Origin: JBDSEG01 sp039920165
GTDB taxonomy: Bacteria; Pseudomonadota; Gammaproteobacteria; Burkholderiales; Burkholderiaceae_C
Assembly (NCBI GenBank): GCA_039920165.1
Contig: JBDSEG010000062.1
Coordinates: forward strand, 1 to 13,165
Length of the DNA: 13,165 bases
Reading direction: 5' to 3'
Part shown: positions 1 through 6,080 of the stretch, one piece after another
How positions within the stretch are numbered: the stretch's first letter is position 1
Layout of the letters: each line of letters opens with the position of its first letter
The notes under the pieces: model-generated
What the model saw: only the letters and a program-made list of their open reading frames with translations
What the model was told of the DNA's origin: nothing
Databases searched by the model: none
Made by a program: the position numbers and the translations under genes

Positions 1-93
1 ATGAGAAAGCTGCTGACGATCCTGAACGCCATGCTCAGGGACCAGAAATCGTGGGACGCGGCAAAACATGCTCAGTCCCCGAAAACAGCTTGA
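1..93 (+). CDS. IS110-family transposase, C-terminal end (partial, enters from left)
   Basis: An open frame from the first base encodes 30 residues ending in TGA at 91-93. It begins MRKLLTILNAMLRDQKSWD, which I recognise as the extreme C-terminus of IS110/IS1111-type transposases (the IS116/IS110/IS902 domain tail, usually written RKLLTILNAM.RD...W). The ATG at base 1 is therefore an internal methionine and not a start. The N-terminal DEDD (RuvC-like) catalytic domain and the rest of the element lie outside the window, so it is not possible to say whether the transposase is intact. IS110 elements generally lack conspicuous terminal inverted repeats, and no clear element end can be drawn here. 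The family call rests on about 20 residues of recognisable tail. Confidence 0.75.
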   Translation: MRKLLTILNAMLRDQKSWDAAKHAQSPKTA

Positions 94-110
94 CTTGAAA
101 CACAGTTGCT
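1..110 (+). mobile_element. Right end of an IS110-type insertion sequence (boundary approximate)
   Basis: This covers the transposase tail plus a few bases of likely non-coding IS end after the stop codon. The stretch CTTGAAACACAGTTGCTC at 94-111 looks like the short 3' tail of such elements, and a different repeat starts at about 109. No inverted repeat marks the end, as is usual for IS110 relatives, so the right boundary is a guess to within about 15 bases. Confidence 0.5.
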
Positions 111-151
111 CACCCCAACCCTCTCCCCAGACGGGCCAGGGAGTGGGTCGG
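109..151. repeat. Short intergenic palindromic repeat (imperfect hairpin)
   Basis: The stretch can fold with CCCA (114-117) pairing TGGG (144-147) and CCCT (119-122) pairing AGGG (138-141), with small bulges. The wording CTCACCCCAACCCTCTCCCC resembles a short repeat scattered between genes of many high-GC proteobacteria. I recognise the style of element but cannot confirm copies elsewhere from one window. No T-tract follows, so it is a poor terminator candidate. Confidence 0.45.
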
Positions 152-174
152 TTCACCTTGCCTGTTCGCATGAA

Positions 175-209
175 GCCTCCGCGTCCTCTGCGTCCTCTGC
201 GTCTCCGCG
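175..209. repeat. Tandem nonamer intergenic repeat (CGTCCTCTG units)
   Basis: Two perfect copies of CGTCCTCTG lie at 182-190 and 191-199, followed by a degenerate unit CGTCTCCG at 200-207. This is the familiar low-complexity 'CCGCGTCCTCTGCGTCTCCGCG' type of interspersed repeat seen in many environmental bacterial genomes. It runs directly into the ATG of the first permease gene at 210, leaving no space for a normal ribosome binding site. Confidence 0.6.
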
Positions 210-1058
210 ATGAATGACTTGGCTCTTCCAGCCCGTATGCACCACGCAGCCCAACGCGACCCCGACCGCCCGCGCCGCGTCGCCATCGCCATGGTCAGCC
301 TGGTCCTGCTGTGGCCGCTGCTGGTCTGGACCGAGTTCAAGCCGTGGGAGCTGTTCGATGCGCGCAGCCTGAAAGCGACCGGCAAATTCCTGCACAGCTT
401 CGTGCCACCGCGCCACGATGCCGAGTTCATGCAGCTCATGCTGGCGCAGACTTGGCGCACGGTCGCCATCGCGACCGCGGGCCTGACGCTCGCCTTCGTC
501 GTCGCCGTGCCGCTGGCGCTGCTGTCGACCGCGCGGCTGTCGATCTCGTCGCTGTCGGGGACCATGGCCGCCGGCCCGCGCGCGCTGCGCCAGGCGGCGC
601 GATGGTTCGCGATCGTGCTGCGCAGCATCCCCGAGCTGGTGTGGGCGCTGCTGTTCGTTCGCATCGTCGGCCTCGGTCCGACCTCGGGCGTGATCGCGAT
701 CGGCATCGCCTACGGCGGCATGCTCGGCAAGGTCTACGCCGAGATCCTCGAAACCGCCGATGCGCATGCCACCCAGACGCTGCTGCGCAACGGCGCGGGT
801 CGGCTGCAGGCGTTCTTTTACGGCGCGCTGCCTCAGGCCTCGACCGAGCTCGTCAGCTATACGGTCTATCGCTGGGAGTGTGCTATCCGCTCGTCGGTGG
901 TGCTCGGCTTTGTCGGTGCCGGCGGCCTGGGGCAGGAGCTGGACAACGCGTCCAAGATGTTTGCGGGTGCCGAGGTCGCGAGCATCCTGCTCATCTTCAT
1001 GCTGCTGGTCGGCATGGCCGACAAGCTGAGCGGCTGGCTGCGCAAGGAGCTCGGATGA
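210..1058 (+). CDS. phnE: Phosphonate-type ABC transporter permease, first of a tandem pair (PhnE-like)
   Basis: This 282-aa inner-membrane protein would form half of the channel of an ABC importer for phosphonates or a related oxyanion. Hydrophobic segments lie at about residues 23-41, 82-106, 133-176 and 255-272. The permease core includes RSIPELVWALLF (138-149), an EAA-like cytoplasmic loop running from about E181 to LPQ (207-209), and the PhnE-typical VSYTVYRWE (215-223) followed by GFVGAGGLGQEL (233-244). Its stop overlaps the next permease start in ATGA, so the two are probably co-translated and heterodimerise. The start at 210 has no Shine-Dalgarno sequence and sits against a repeat. 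ATG 237 (residue 10) or a lost upstream start are alternatives. No ATPase (PhnC) or binding protein (PhnD) is in the window, so the substrate is unproven. Confidence 0.82.
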   Translation: MNDLALPARMHHAAQRDPDRPRRVAIAMVSLVLLWPLLVWTEFKPWELFDARSLKATGKFLHSFVPPRHDAEFMQLMLAQTWRTVAIATAGLTLAFVVAVPLALLSTARLSISSLSGTMAAGPRALRQAARWFAIVLRSIPELVWALLFVRIVGLGPTSGVIAIGIAYGGMLGKVYAEILETADAHATQTLLRNGAGRLQAFFYGALPQASTELVSYTVYRWECAIRSSVVLGFVGAGGLGQELDNASKMFAGAEVASILLIFMLLVGMADKLSGWLRKELG

Positions 1059-1843
1059 ACGTGCTGGCGCGCGCGCGCTGCAAGGCCTGCTGGGTGGCGA
1101 CCGGCGTGCTCGTACTCGTCGTCGCGAGCTTCTGGTCGCTGGATCTCAAGTGGGGTGAGTTCCTTGCGCCCGATGCGCTGGCGACGATGGGCCGCTTCCT
1201 GGCCGGCTTCTTTCCGCCTCAGACCGCACCGGCATTTCTCGTCAAGACGGGGACGGCGTTGCTCGAGACGCTGGCGATGTCGGCGCTCGGTACGCTGATC
1301 GCGGCCGTTGCCGGACTCGTCGTCGCGCTGCCCGCAGCGCGCGTGCACGCCGGCGATCCGGCGCGCGCTCGCCCCATCGCAAGGCTGCTGCTGAACGCGC
1401 TGCGCAGCGTGCCCGAGCTGGTGTGGGCCGCGCTGCTGCTCATCAGCGCCGGGCTCGGACCGTTCCCCGGCACGCTCGCGCTCGCACTGCACACGACCGG
1501 CGTGCTGGGCCGCCTGTTTGCGGAGAGCATCGAGAACGCGCCGCCCGGCCCGGCGTTCGCGCTGCGCAGCCGCGGCATAGGCGAGCTGCGCATTTTTCTG
1601 TATGCGACGTTGCCGCAGATCTGGCCGCAAGTGGTGAGCTATTCGCTGTACCGATGGGAAAACAATATCCGCGCCGCCGCCGTGCTCGGCGTCGTCGGCG
1701 CCGGCGGGCTCGGGCAGATGCTGGCGTATCACCTCGGCCTGTTTCAGATGCACGAGACATCGACCGTGCTGCTCGGAATGCTGCTGCTGGTGGCGCTGGT
1801 GGATGGGCTGAGCTTCCTGGCCCGGCGCCTCTTCAATCGCTAA
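1055..1843 (+). CDS. phnE: Phosphonate-type ABC transporter permease, second of a tandem pair (PhnE-like)
   Basis: This 262-aa inner-membrane permease is paralogous to the one before it. Shared landmarks are RSVPELVWAALL, YATLPQ, VVSYSLYRWENNIR and VLGVVGAGGLGQML, the hallmark C-terminal block of PhnE-type subunits. The start at 1055 is well supported: a strong AAGGAG (1044-1049) lies five bases upstream, and the ATG overlaps the previous stop. The open frame continues far upstream, but that part is a shadow of the first permease. The EAA loop is less canonical (ESIENAPPGPAFALRSRG). Two different PhnE-like subunits in tandem, suggesting a heterodimeric channel, is a known arrangement in some phosphonate and phosphite loci. 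The partner ATPase and binding protein are not visible. The next gene, coaBC, begins five bases after the stop. Confidence 0.85.
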   Translation: MNVLARARCKACWVATGVLVLVVASFWSLDLKWGEFLAPDALATMGRFLAGFFPPQTAPAFLVKTGTALLETLAMSALGTLIAAVAGLVVALPAARVHAGDPARARPIARLLLNALRSVPELVWAALLLISAGLGPFPGTLALALHTTGVLGRLFAESIENAPPGPAFALRSRGIGELRIFLYATLPQIWPQVVSYSLYRWENNIRAAAVLGVVGAGGLGQMLAYHLGLFQMHETSTVLLGMLLLVALVDGLSFLARRLFNR

Positions 1844-1848
1844 CAATC

Positions 1849-3090
1849 ATGGCCATGACCGAAGCTACCGAACTCGCGAACCGCTACGTGGTGCTGGGCC
1901 TGTCGGGCGGCATCGCCTGCTACAAATCGGCCGAACTGGTGCGGCTGCTGGTGAAGGCGGGTGCGACGGTGCAAGTGGTGATGACCGAGGCGGCCGAACA
2001 CTTCATCACCGCGACGACGATGCAGGCCTTGTCGGGGCGGCCGGTCTTCACGAGCCAGTGGGATTCGCGGGCGGCGGGTGGCGTCGACAACAGCATGGCG
2101 CACATCAACCTCACACGCTCAGCCGACGCGCTGCTGGTCGCTCCGGCGAGCGCCGATTTCATCGCCAAGCTGGCGCAGGGCCGGGCCGACGAACTGCTGA
2201 GCCTGACCTGCCTGGCGCGGCCGATCGAACGCTGCCCGCTGCTCGTCGCACCGGCCATGAACCGCGAGATGTGGGCTCATCCGGCGACGCAGCGCAACCT
2301 TGCGCAGTTGCGCGCCGATGCCACCACTGTTCTCGGCCCGGGCACCGGCTACCAGGCCTGCGGCGAGGTCGGCGACGGGCGCATGCTCGAGGCGCAGGAG
2401 CTGCTCGACGAGGTGATCGCCTTCTTCCAGCCCAAGGCCTTGCTCGGCATATCGGTGCTCGTCACCGCCGGGCCGACCTTCGAACCACTCGACCCGGTGC
2501 GCGGCATCACCAACCTGTCGAGCGGCAAGATGGGTTTCGCGATCGCGCGTGCCGCCGCCGACGCCGGGGCGCGGGTCACGCTGGTCGCCGGTCCGGTGCA
2601 CTTGCCCACGCCGCGCGGCGTGCAACGCATCGACGTGCAGACCGCGCAGCAGATGTTCGATGCGGTGCTTCCGCTCGCGCCCCGTCACGATGTCTTCGTC
2701 GCGACCGCGGCGGTCTCCGACTGGCGCGCCGCGAGCATCGCGCCACACAAGATCAAGAAGACCGGGGGCCATGCTGCGCCGCCCGGCTTCGAACTCACCG
2801 AGAACCCCGACATCCTGGCCGCGGTGGCACGCCTGTCGCCGCCGCCTTACTGCGTCGGCTTCGCGGCCGAGAGCCACGACGTGCTGCGCCATGCGCAGGA
2901 AAAGCGCGTGCGCAAGAACGTACCGTTGATCGTTGCGAACAATGGTCCGGCCACCTTCGGCCGCGACGACAACGCGCTCACGCTGATCGATGCACAGGGC
3001 ATGCGCGAACTCGCGCCCGGCAGCAAGCTCGCCCTCGCGCGCGAACTGGTGGCTGAGATTGCGCAACGTGTGGCGGCGGTGAAGGCATGA
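1849..3090 (+). CDS. coaBC: Bifunctional phosphopantothenoylcysteine decarboxylase / phosphopantothenate-cysteine ligase
   Basis: This 413-aa cytosolic enzyme catalyses the two middle steps of coenzyme A synthesis: it joins cysteine to 4'-phosphopantothenate using CTP, then decarboxylates the product with FMN. The N-terminal CoaC flavoprotein half shows SGGIACYK (19-26), the active-site His85 in AHINLTRSAD, PAMNREMW (135-142) and Cys171 in QACGEVGDGRM. The C-terminal CoaB half shows VTAGPTFEPLDPVRGITN (205-222), SSGKMG (224-229), AAVSDWR (287-293) and the CTP-binding lysine region KIKK (301-304). Length and domain order are normal. The start is ATG 1849, with ATG 1855 the alternative; neither has a clear Shine-Dalgarno, and only five bases separate it from the permease stop. 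Transcription may come through the permease genes or from a promoter inside them. It overlaps dut by ATGA. Confidence 0.96.
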   Translation: MAMTEATELANRYVVLGLSGGIACYKSAELVRLLVKAGATVQVVMTEAAEHFITATTMQALSGRPVFTSQWDSRAAGGVDNSMAHINLTRSADALLVAPASADFIAKLAQGRADELLSLTCLARPIERCPLLVAPAMNREMWAHPATQRNLAQLRADATTVLGPGTGYQACGEVGDGRMLEAQELLDEVIAFFQPKALLGISVLVTAGPTFEPLDPVRGITNLSSGKMGFAIARAAADAGARVTLVAGPVHLPTPRGVQRIDVQTAQQMFDAVLPLAPRHDVFVATAAVSDWRAASIAPHKIKKTGGHAAPPGFELTENPDILAAVARLSPPPYCVGFAAESHDVLRHAQEKRVRKNVPLIVANNGPATFGRDDNALTLIDAQGMRELAPGSKLALARELVAEIAQRVAAVKA

Positions 3091-3548
3091 CGGTGATCGA
3101 CCTCAAAGTGCTCGATGCGCGCATCGCAGCGCGCTTCGACGAAGTCGGCCCGGCCTATGCCACGCCGGGCAGTGCGGGTCTGGACCTGCGCGCCTGCATC
3201 GATGCCGCGTTGACGATCCAGCCCGGCCAGACGGTGCTGATCCCGACCGGCCTGTCGATCCACATCGGCGACCCCGGCCTCGCGGCGATGATCCTGCCGC
3301 GGTCGGGGCTCGGCCACAAGCACGGCATCGTGCTCGGCAACCTCGTGGGCCTGATCGATTCGGACTACCAGGGTCCGCTGATGGTGAGCTGCTGGAACCG
3401 TGGCGATACCGCCTATGTAGTCGAACCGCTGGCACGCATCGCGCAACTCGTCATCGTGCCTGTGGTGCAGGCGACGTTTCGTCGGGTCGATGCGTTCGGC
3501 GCATCGGATCGGGGCGAGGGCGGCTTCGGCTCGACCGGCCACGCCTGA
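3087..3548 (+). CDS. dut: Deoxyuridine 5'-triphosphate nucleotidohydrolase (dUTPase)
   Basis: This 153-aa homotrimeric enzyme hydrolyses dUTP to dUMP and pyrophosphate, keeping uracil out of DNA and supplying dTMP synthesis. All five family motifs are present in order: PGSAGLDLRA (27-36), PRSGLGHKHG (71-80), GNLVGLIDSDYQGPL (84-98) with the catalytic aspartate region, RIAQLV (117-122), and the C-terminal glycine-rich arm RGEGGFGSTG (142-151) that closes over the substrate. Length is normal. The start overlaps the coaBC stop in ATGA, so the pair is translationally coupled. A coaBC-dut pair is a widespread arrangement in proteobacteria. It is convergent with the prolyl isomerase gene 41 bases downstream, and I see no clear terminator in that gap. 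Confidence 0.97.
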   Translation: MTVIDLKVLDARIAARFDEVGPAYATPGSAGLDLRACIDAALTIQPGQTVLIPTGLSIHIGDPGLAAMILPRSGLGHKHGIVLGNLVGLIDSDYQGPLMVSCWNRGDTAYVVEPLARIAQLVIVPVVQATFRRVDAFGASDRGEGGFGSTGHA

Positions 3549-3589
3549 CTTTCAAGTGCGTCCGGCGGAGCGGTCGGTCGCCGCAGCGC

Positions 3590-4111
3590 TCAGTGAGTGT
3601 GGCTGCCCGCCGGCGCGGTATTCAACACCGTGAAGGCCGGCTCGCCGACGCTGCCGGCTTCGATCTCGGACGGGCTCGCCTCGCGCACGTCGCGCACGTT
3701 CAAGGCAAGACGCAGTGCGATGCCGGCGAGCGGATGGTTGCCGTCGAGCACGACGTGATGCGGATAGACCTCGGTCACTGTGTAGATCGCATCCGGTGGC
3801 AGACCTTCGGTCGTCGCGCCCTCGGGCACGCCGTCGAACTGCATGCCGGCGTCGAGTTCGGCCGGAAAGAGGGCGCGATCCTCGAAGAAAACGAGCGCGG
3901 CGTCGTAGTCGCCGAAGGCATGTTCGGGCTCGAGGTGCAGCGTGGTGTCGAAGCCCGCGGCCTGGCCGATCAATGCCTCTTCCACCTTGGGCAGGAGGTC
4001 GTCGCCGCCGACCAGAAACTCGACCGGATCGGTCAGTTCGTCGATCGCCTGGCCCTGCGAATCCTGCAGTTTCCAGGTCAGGCTGACGACGCACGGAGCA
4101 GTGATGAGCAT
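3590..4111 (-). CDS. FKBP-type peptidyl-prolyl cis-trans isomerase, SlyD family
   Basis: This 173-aa protein would accelerate proline isomerisation and chaperone folding in the cytoplasm. The SlyD pattern is clear: an N-terminal strand VSLTWKLQDSQGQAID (9-24), PVEFLVGG (29-36), LPKVEEALIG (40-49), the pair EHAFGDYD (63-70) at the start of the insert-in-flap chaperone domain (about 71-120), then LDGNHPLAG (122-130) and ALNVRDVREAS (136-146), where the FKBP fold resumes. The long metal-binding His/Cys tail of E. coli SlyD is absent; only SHTH remains at the C-terminus, so nickel binding is doubtful. I chose ATG 4111, which gives the family N-terminus. An upstream ATG at 4156 would add 15 unconserved-looking residues and run into the divergent gene. 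It is separated by 37 bases from the divergent oxygenase gene. Confidence 0.9.
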   Translation of the reverse strand: MLITAPCVVSLTWKLQDSQGQAIDELTDPVEFLVGGDDLLPKVEEALIGQAAGFDTTLHLEPEHAFGDYDAALVFFEDRALFPAELDAGMQFDGVPEGATTEGLPPDAIYTVTEVYPHHVVLDGNHPLAGIALRLALNVRDVREASPSEIEAGSVGEPAFTVLNTAPAGSHTH

Positions 4112-4135
4112 CGGTTCATCATCGCACATCATCCC

Positions 4136-4163
4136 TGAACATCGACCCATGAACATCGACCAC
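4136..4163. repeat. 14-bp near-perfect tandem duplication over the oxygenase start codon
   Basis: TGAACATCGACC occurs at 4136-4147 and again at 4150-4161, giving a 14-bp period with only the last two bases of each unit differing. The second copy contains the ATG at 4149-4151 (with the preceding A), and the first has CTG in the equivalent place. It may be a replication-slippage duplication or a direct-repeat binding site. Confidence 0.7.
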
Positions 4164-5309
4164 GCGACACCCCTGCTGGGCGGCCTGACGCCGCGGCTTT
4201 TTATGCGCCGTCACTGGCAGAAGAAGCCGCTGCTCGTGCGCGCGGCGATCGATCCGGCCGAGGTCGACGTGCTGCCCGCACACCTGTTCGATCTGGCCGG
4301 CCGCGACGATGTGCGAAGCCGCCTCGTCGTGCGGGGCGAGTCCGATTGGCGGCTGCGCCACGGCCCGCTCGCGCGGCGCGCGCTGCCCTCGCGCAAGCGC
4401 GCACGCTGGACGTTGCTGGTCCAGGCCATGGACCGGCACCGCGCAGATATGCACGCGCTGCTGGCGCGATTTCGCTTCGTGCCGCAGGCGCGCCTGGACG
4501 ACGTGATGCTCTCGTATGCGAGCGACGGCGGCGGTGTCGGTCCGCACTTCGATTCGTACGATGTCTTTCTGGTCCAGTTGAAGGGCCATCGGCGCTGGCG
4601 CATCGGTCGACTCGGCGACCGCGAGCTCGAGCCCGGACTGCCGCTGAAAATCCTGCGCCGCTTCGACGCCGAAGACGAATGGCTCCTGGCCCCAGGCGAC
4701 ATGCTGTACCTGCCGCCCGACTGGGCGCACGACGGCGTGGCCCAAGGCGAGTGCATCACCGCATCGATCGGCTTTCGCGCGCCCGCTCGCGATGCGCTGG
4801 CGCGCGAGGTGGTTCAGCGCATGCTCGATGCGCAGGACGATGCGAACGAGGACGCGGGCGTACCCTACCCGGCCCGTGACCTTTACCGCGACCCCGGTCA
4901 GCAAGCGGTACCGAACCCGGGCCGCATCCCCGATGCGCTGGCCGTCTATTCGCGCACCGCCTTGCGCAGCCTCGTCGACGACCCGCGGTCGGTCGCCTGC
5001 GCGCTCGGCGAGTGGCTGAGCGAACCAGATGCCGATGCGTGGTTCGAGGGGAGCACTGCGACGGACGCGCGTACCGGCGTCGCCCTCGACCGCTCGACGC
5101 GAATGCTCTACGACCGCTGGCATGTGTTCGTGAACGGCGAATCCTTTCGCGCCGGCGGGCGCGATGCGACGCTGATGCGCCGGCTGGCCGATACCGCGCG
5201 GCTGAGCAATATGCAGGTGCAAGCCCTGAGTGGCGAGGCGCGCGAACTGTTGGAACAATGGCGGCACGCTGGCTGGCTGCAGGCGATCGACCTGATGCCC
5301 AAGCCCTGA
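4149..5309 (+). CDS. roxA: JmjC/cupin 2-oxoglutarate- and Fe(II)-dependent oxygenase, RoxA (YcfD) family; probable ribosomal L16 arginine hydroxylase
   Basis: This 386-aa cytosolic protein is close in length to E. coli YcfD/RoxA (about 373), which hydroxylates an arginine of 50S protein L16. Features are the N-terminal FMRRHWQKKPLLVR (18-31), a double-stranded beta-helix core with the iron triad H133 and D135 in GVGPHFDSYDVFLVQ (129-143) and H194 in LPPDWAHDGVA (188-198), then GFRAP (208-212). It also has the C-terminal dimerisation and winged-helix-like region expected of this family (about 215-386). The iron ligands are intact, so it should be active. The L16 substrate is inferred from family membership. 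The open frame extends upstream across the antisense isomerase, but ATG 4149 gives the family N-terminus. No clear Shine-Dalgarno is present, and a 14-bp duplication spans the start. Probably co-transcribed with the next gene. Confidence 0.88.
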   Translation: MNIDHATPLLGGLTPRLFMRRHWQKKPLLVRAAIDPAEVDVLPAHLFDLAGRDDVRSRLVVRGESDWRLRHGPLARRALPSRKRARWTLLVQAMDRHRADMHALLARFRFVPQARLDDVMLSYASDGGGVGPHFDSYDVFLVQLKGHRRWRIGRLGDRELEPGLPLKILRRFDAEDEWLLAPGDMLYLPPDWAHDGVAQGECITASIGFRAPARDALAREVVQRMLDAQDDANEDAGVPYPARDLYRDPGQQAVPNPGRIPDALAVYSRTALRSLVDDPRSVACALGEWLSEPDADAWFEGSTATDARTGVALDRSTRMLYDRWHVFVNGESFRAGGRDATLMRRLADTARLSNMQVQALSGEARELLEQWRHAGWLQAIDLMPKP

Positions 5310-5341
5310 CGGCACTGTCCATCCGCCGAACGGAGAATGCG

Positions 5342-5878
5342 ATGACTTCCTCCGAACCCGACCACACTGCACCGTCCGGCCGCCGCGCCGCCGCGCCGGG
5401 CGAGTTCTCGCGTATTGCCAGCCGCGGCGATTTCCATTCCGCGGTGCGCCATGCGATTTCGCAGGCCGCCGAGACCGGTTGCCGCGAGCTGTGGTGGTCC
5501 GATGCCGATTTCGCCGACTGGCCGATCAGCGAACCTGCCGTGCTCGAAGATCTGCGCCGTTGGGCGCGTCCGCACCGCAAGCTCGTCCTGCTCGCGCAAG
5601 GCTTCGACGCGGTCGCGCGCCGCCATCCGCGCTGGGTCGACTTCCGACGCGCCTGGTCGCACGTCGTCGAGTGCCGCGGCATCGACGAGCTCGATGCCGG
5701 ACCGATGCCGAGCGTGCTGCTCGCCTCGGGTCTTCTCGTCCTGAGGCTGGCGGATCCGGTGCGCTGGCGCGGCAGCGTCTCGCGCGACGCGGCAGTGATG
5801 GCGCAGACGCGCGAACAGCTGGCGTCGATGTCGCAGCGCTCCACGCTCGCCTTTCCGTCAACCGTTCTCGGGGTTTAA
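5342..5878 (+). CDS. Conserved-type protein of unknown function downstream of the L16 oxygenase
   Basis: This is a 178-aa soluble protein with no signal peptide or membrane segment. A disordered N-terminus (1-20) is followed by a helical and strand region with RELWWSDADFADWPI (48-62), RKLVLLAQGFDAVARRHPRW (79-98), FRRAWSHVVECR (101-112) and a C-terminus FPSTVLGV. The layout (SDADF.DWP, then RHPRW..FRRAW, then an H-x-x-E-C-R segment) recalls a hypothetical family I believe is common in betaproteobacteria beside the YcfD-type gene, faintly like a phospholipase D-type Rossmann half, but I cannot name it with confidence. ATG 5342 has GGAG at 5332-5335, six bases upstream. It lies 32 bases after roxA on the same strand with no terminator between, so the two are probably one operon. 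Codon use matches its neighbours. Confidence 0.8.
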   Translation: MTSSEPDHTAPSGRRAAAPGEFSRIASRGDFHSAVRHAISQAAETGCRELWWSDADFADWPISEPAVLEDLRRWARPHRKLVLLAQGFDAVARRHPRWVDFRRAWSHVVECRGIDELDAGPMPSVLLASGLLVLRLADPVRWRGSVSRDAAVMAQTREQLASMSQRSTLAFPSTVLGV

Positions 5879-5934
5879 AGAGCTTTCTGAGGCTGGTTTG
5901 CCGCCGGGCAGCGCGTCGGGCAAATCGTTCCTAG

Positions 5935-5963
5935 GTGAAAACCCCGTGCGCGCAGTCTATAAT
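5935..5963 (+). promoter_or_regulatory. Sigma-70-type promoter for the small lipoprotein gene
   Basis: A perfect TATAAT lies at 5958-5963, with GTGAAA (four of six bases of TTGACA) at 5935-5940 and an ideal 17-base spacer. Transcription would begin near 5970, leaving a leader of about 110 bases before the ATG at 6081. A consensus -10 box stands out in this GC-rich DNA and suggests strong expression. The 202-base gap 5879-6080 otherwise holds no gene. Confidence 0.65.
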
Positions 5964-6080
5964 CACGGGCTCGACTGGAAACGCCCCTCGCTTCCTGCTC
6001 GCGTGCCCGAGGCTCTTCTCGATTCCCTCGAGCCCACGGTGATCCGATTCGTACGACTCTATAAAAATCTGAGGAACCCC

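Noticed and set aside
182..207. Tandem repeats considered as a CRISPR remnant
   Set aside because: The units are nine bases long with no spacers and no cas genes nearby.
170..217. A 15-codon mini-ORF (MKPPRPLRPLRLRDE)
   Set aside because: It is simply a translation of the nonamer repeat, with no ribosome binding site.
311..1054. Upstream extension of the second permease frame
   Set aside because: It overlaps the first permease in another frame, reads as Arg/Ala-rich noise, and the real start at 1055 has a strong ribosome binding site.
3549..3589. Gap between dut and the isomerase gene as a terminator site
   Set aside because: It is GC-rich with some short self-complementarity but no stable stem followed by a T-tract on either strand.
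5012..5341. N-terminal extension of the unknown-function gene into the oxygenase gene
   Set aside because: The extension is the out-of-frame shadow of the oxygenase C-terminus; ATG 5342 has a good Shine-Dalgarno sequence.
5897..5924. Inverted repeat TTTGCC...GGCAAA after the unknown-function gene
   Set aside because: Only a six-base stem with a 16-base loop and no T-tract, so it is too weak to call an intrinsic terminator.
6057..6066. TATAAA at 6060-6065 as a second lipoprotein promoter
   Set aside because: Transcription would begin inside the ribosome binding site region a few bases from the ATG, and no -35 partner is apparent; the TATAAT at 5958-5963 is far better.
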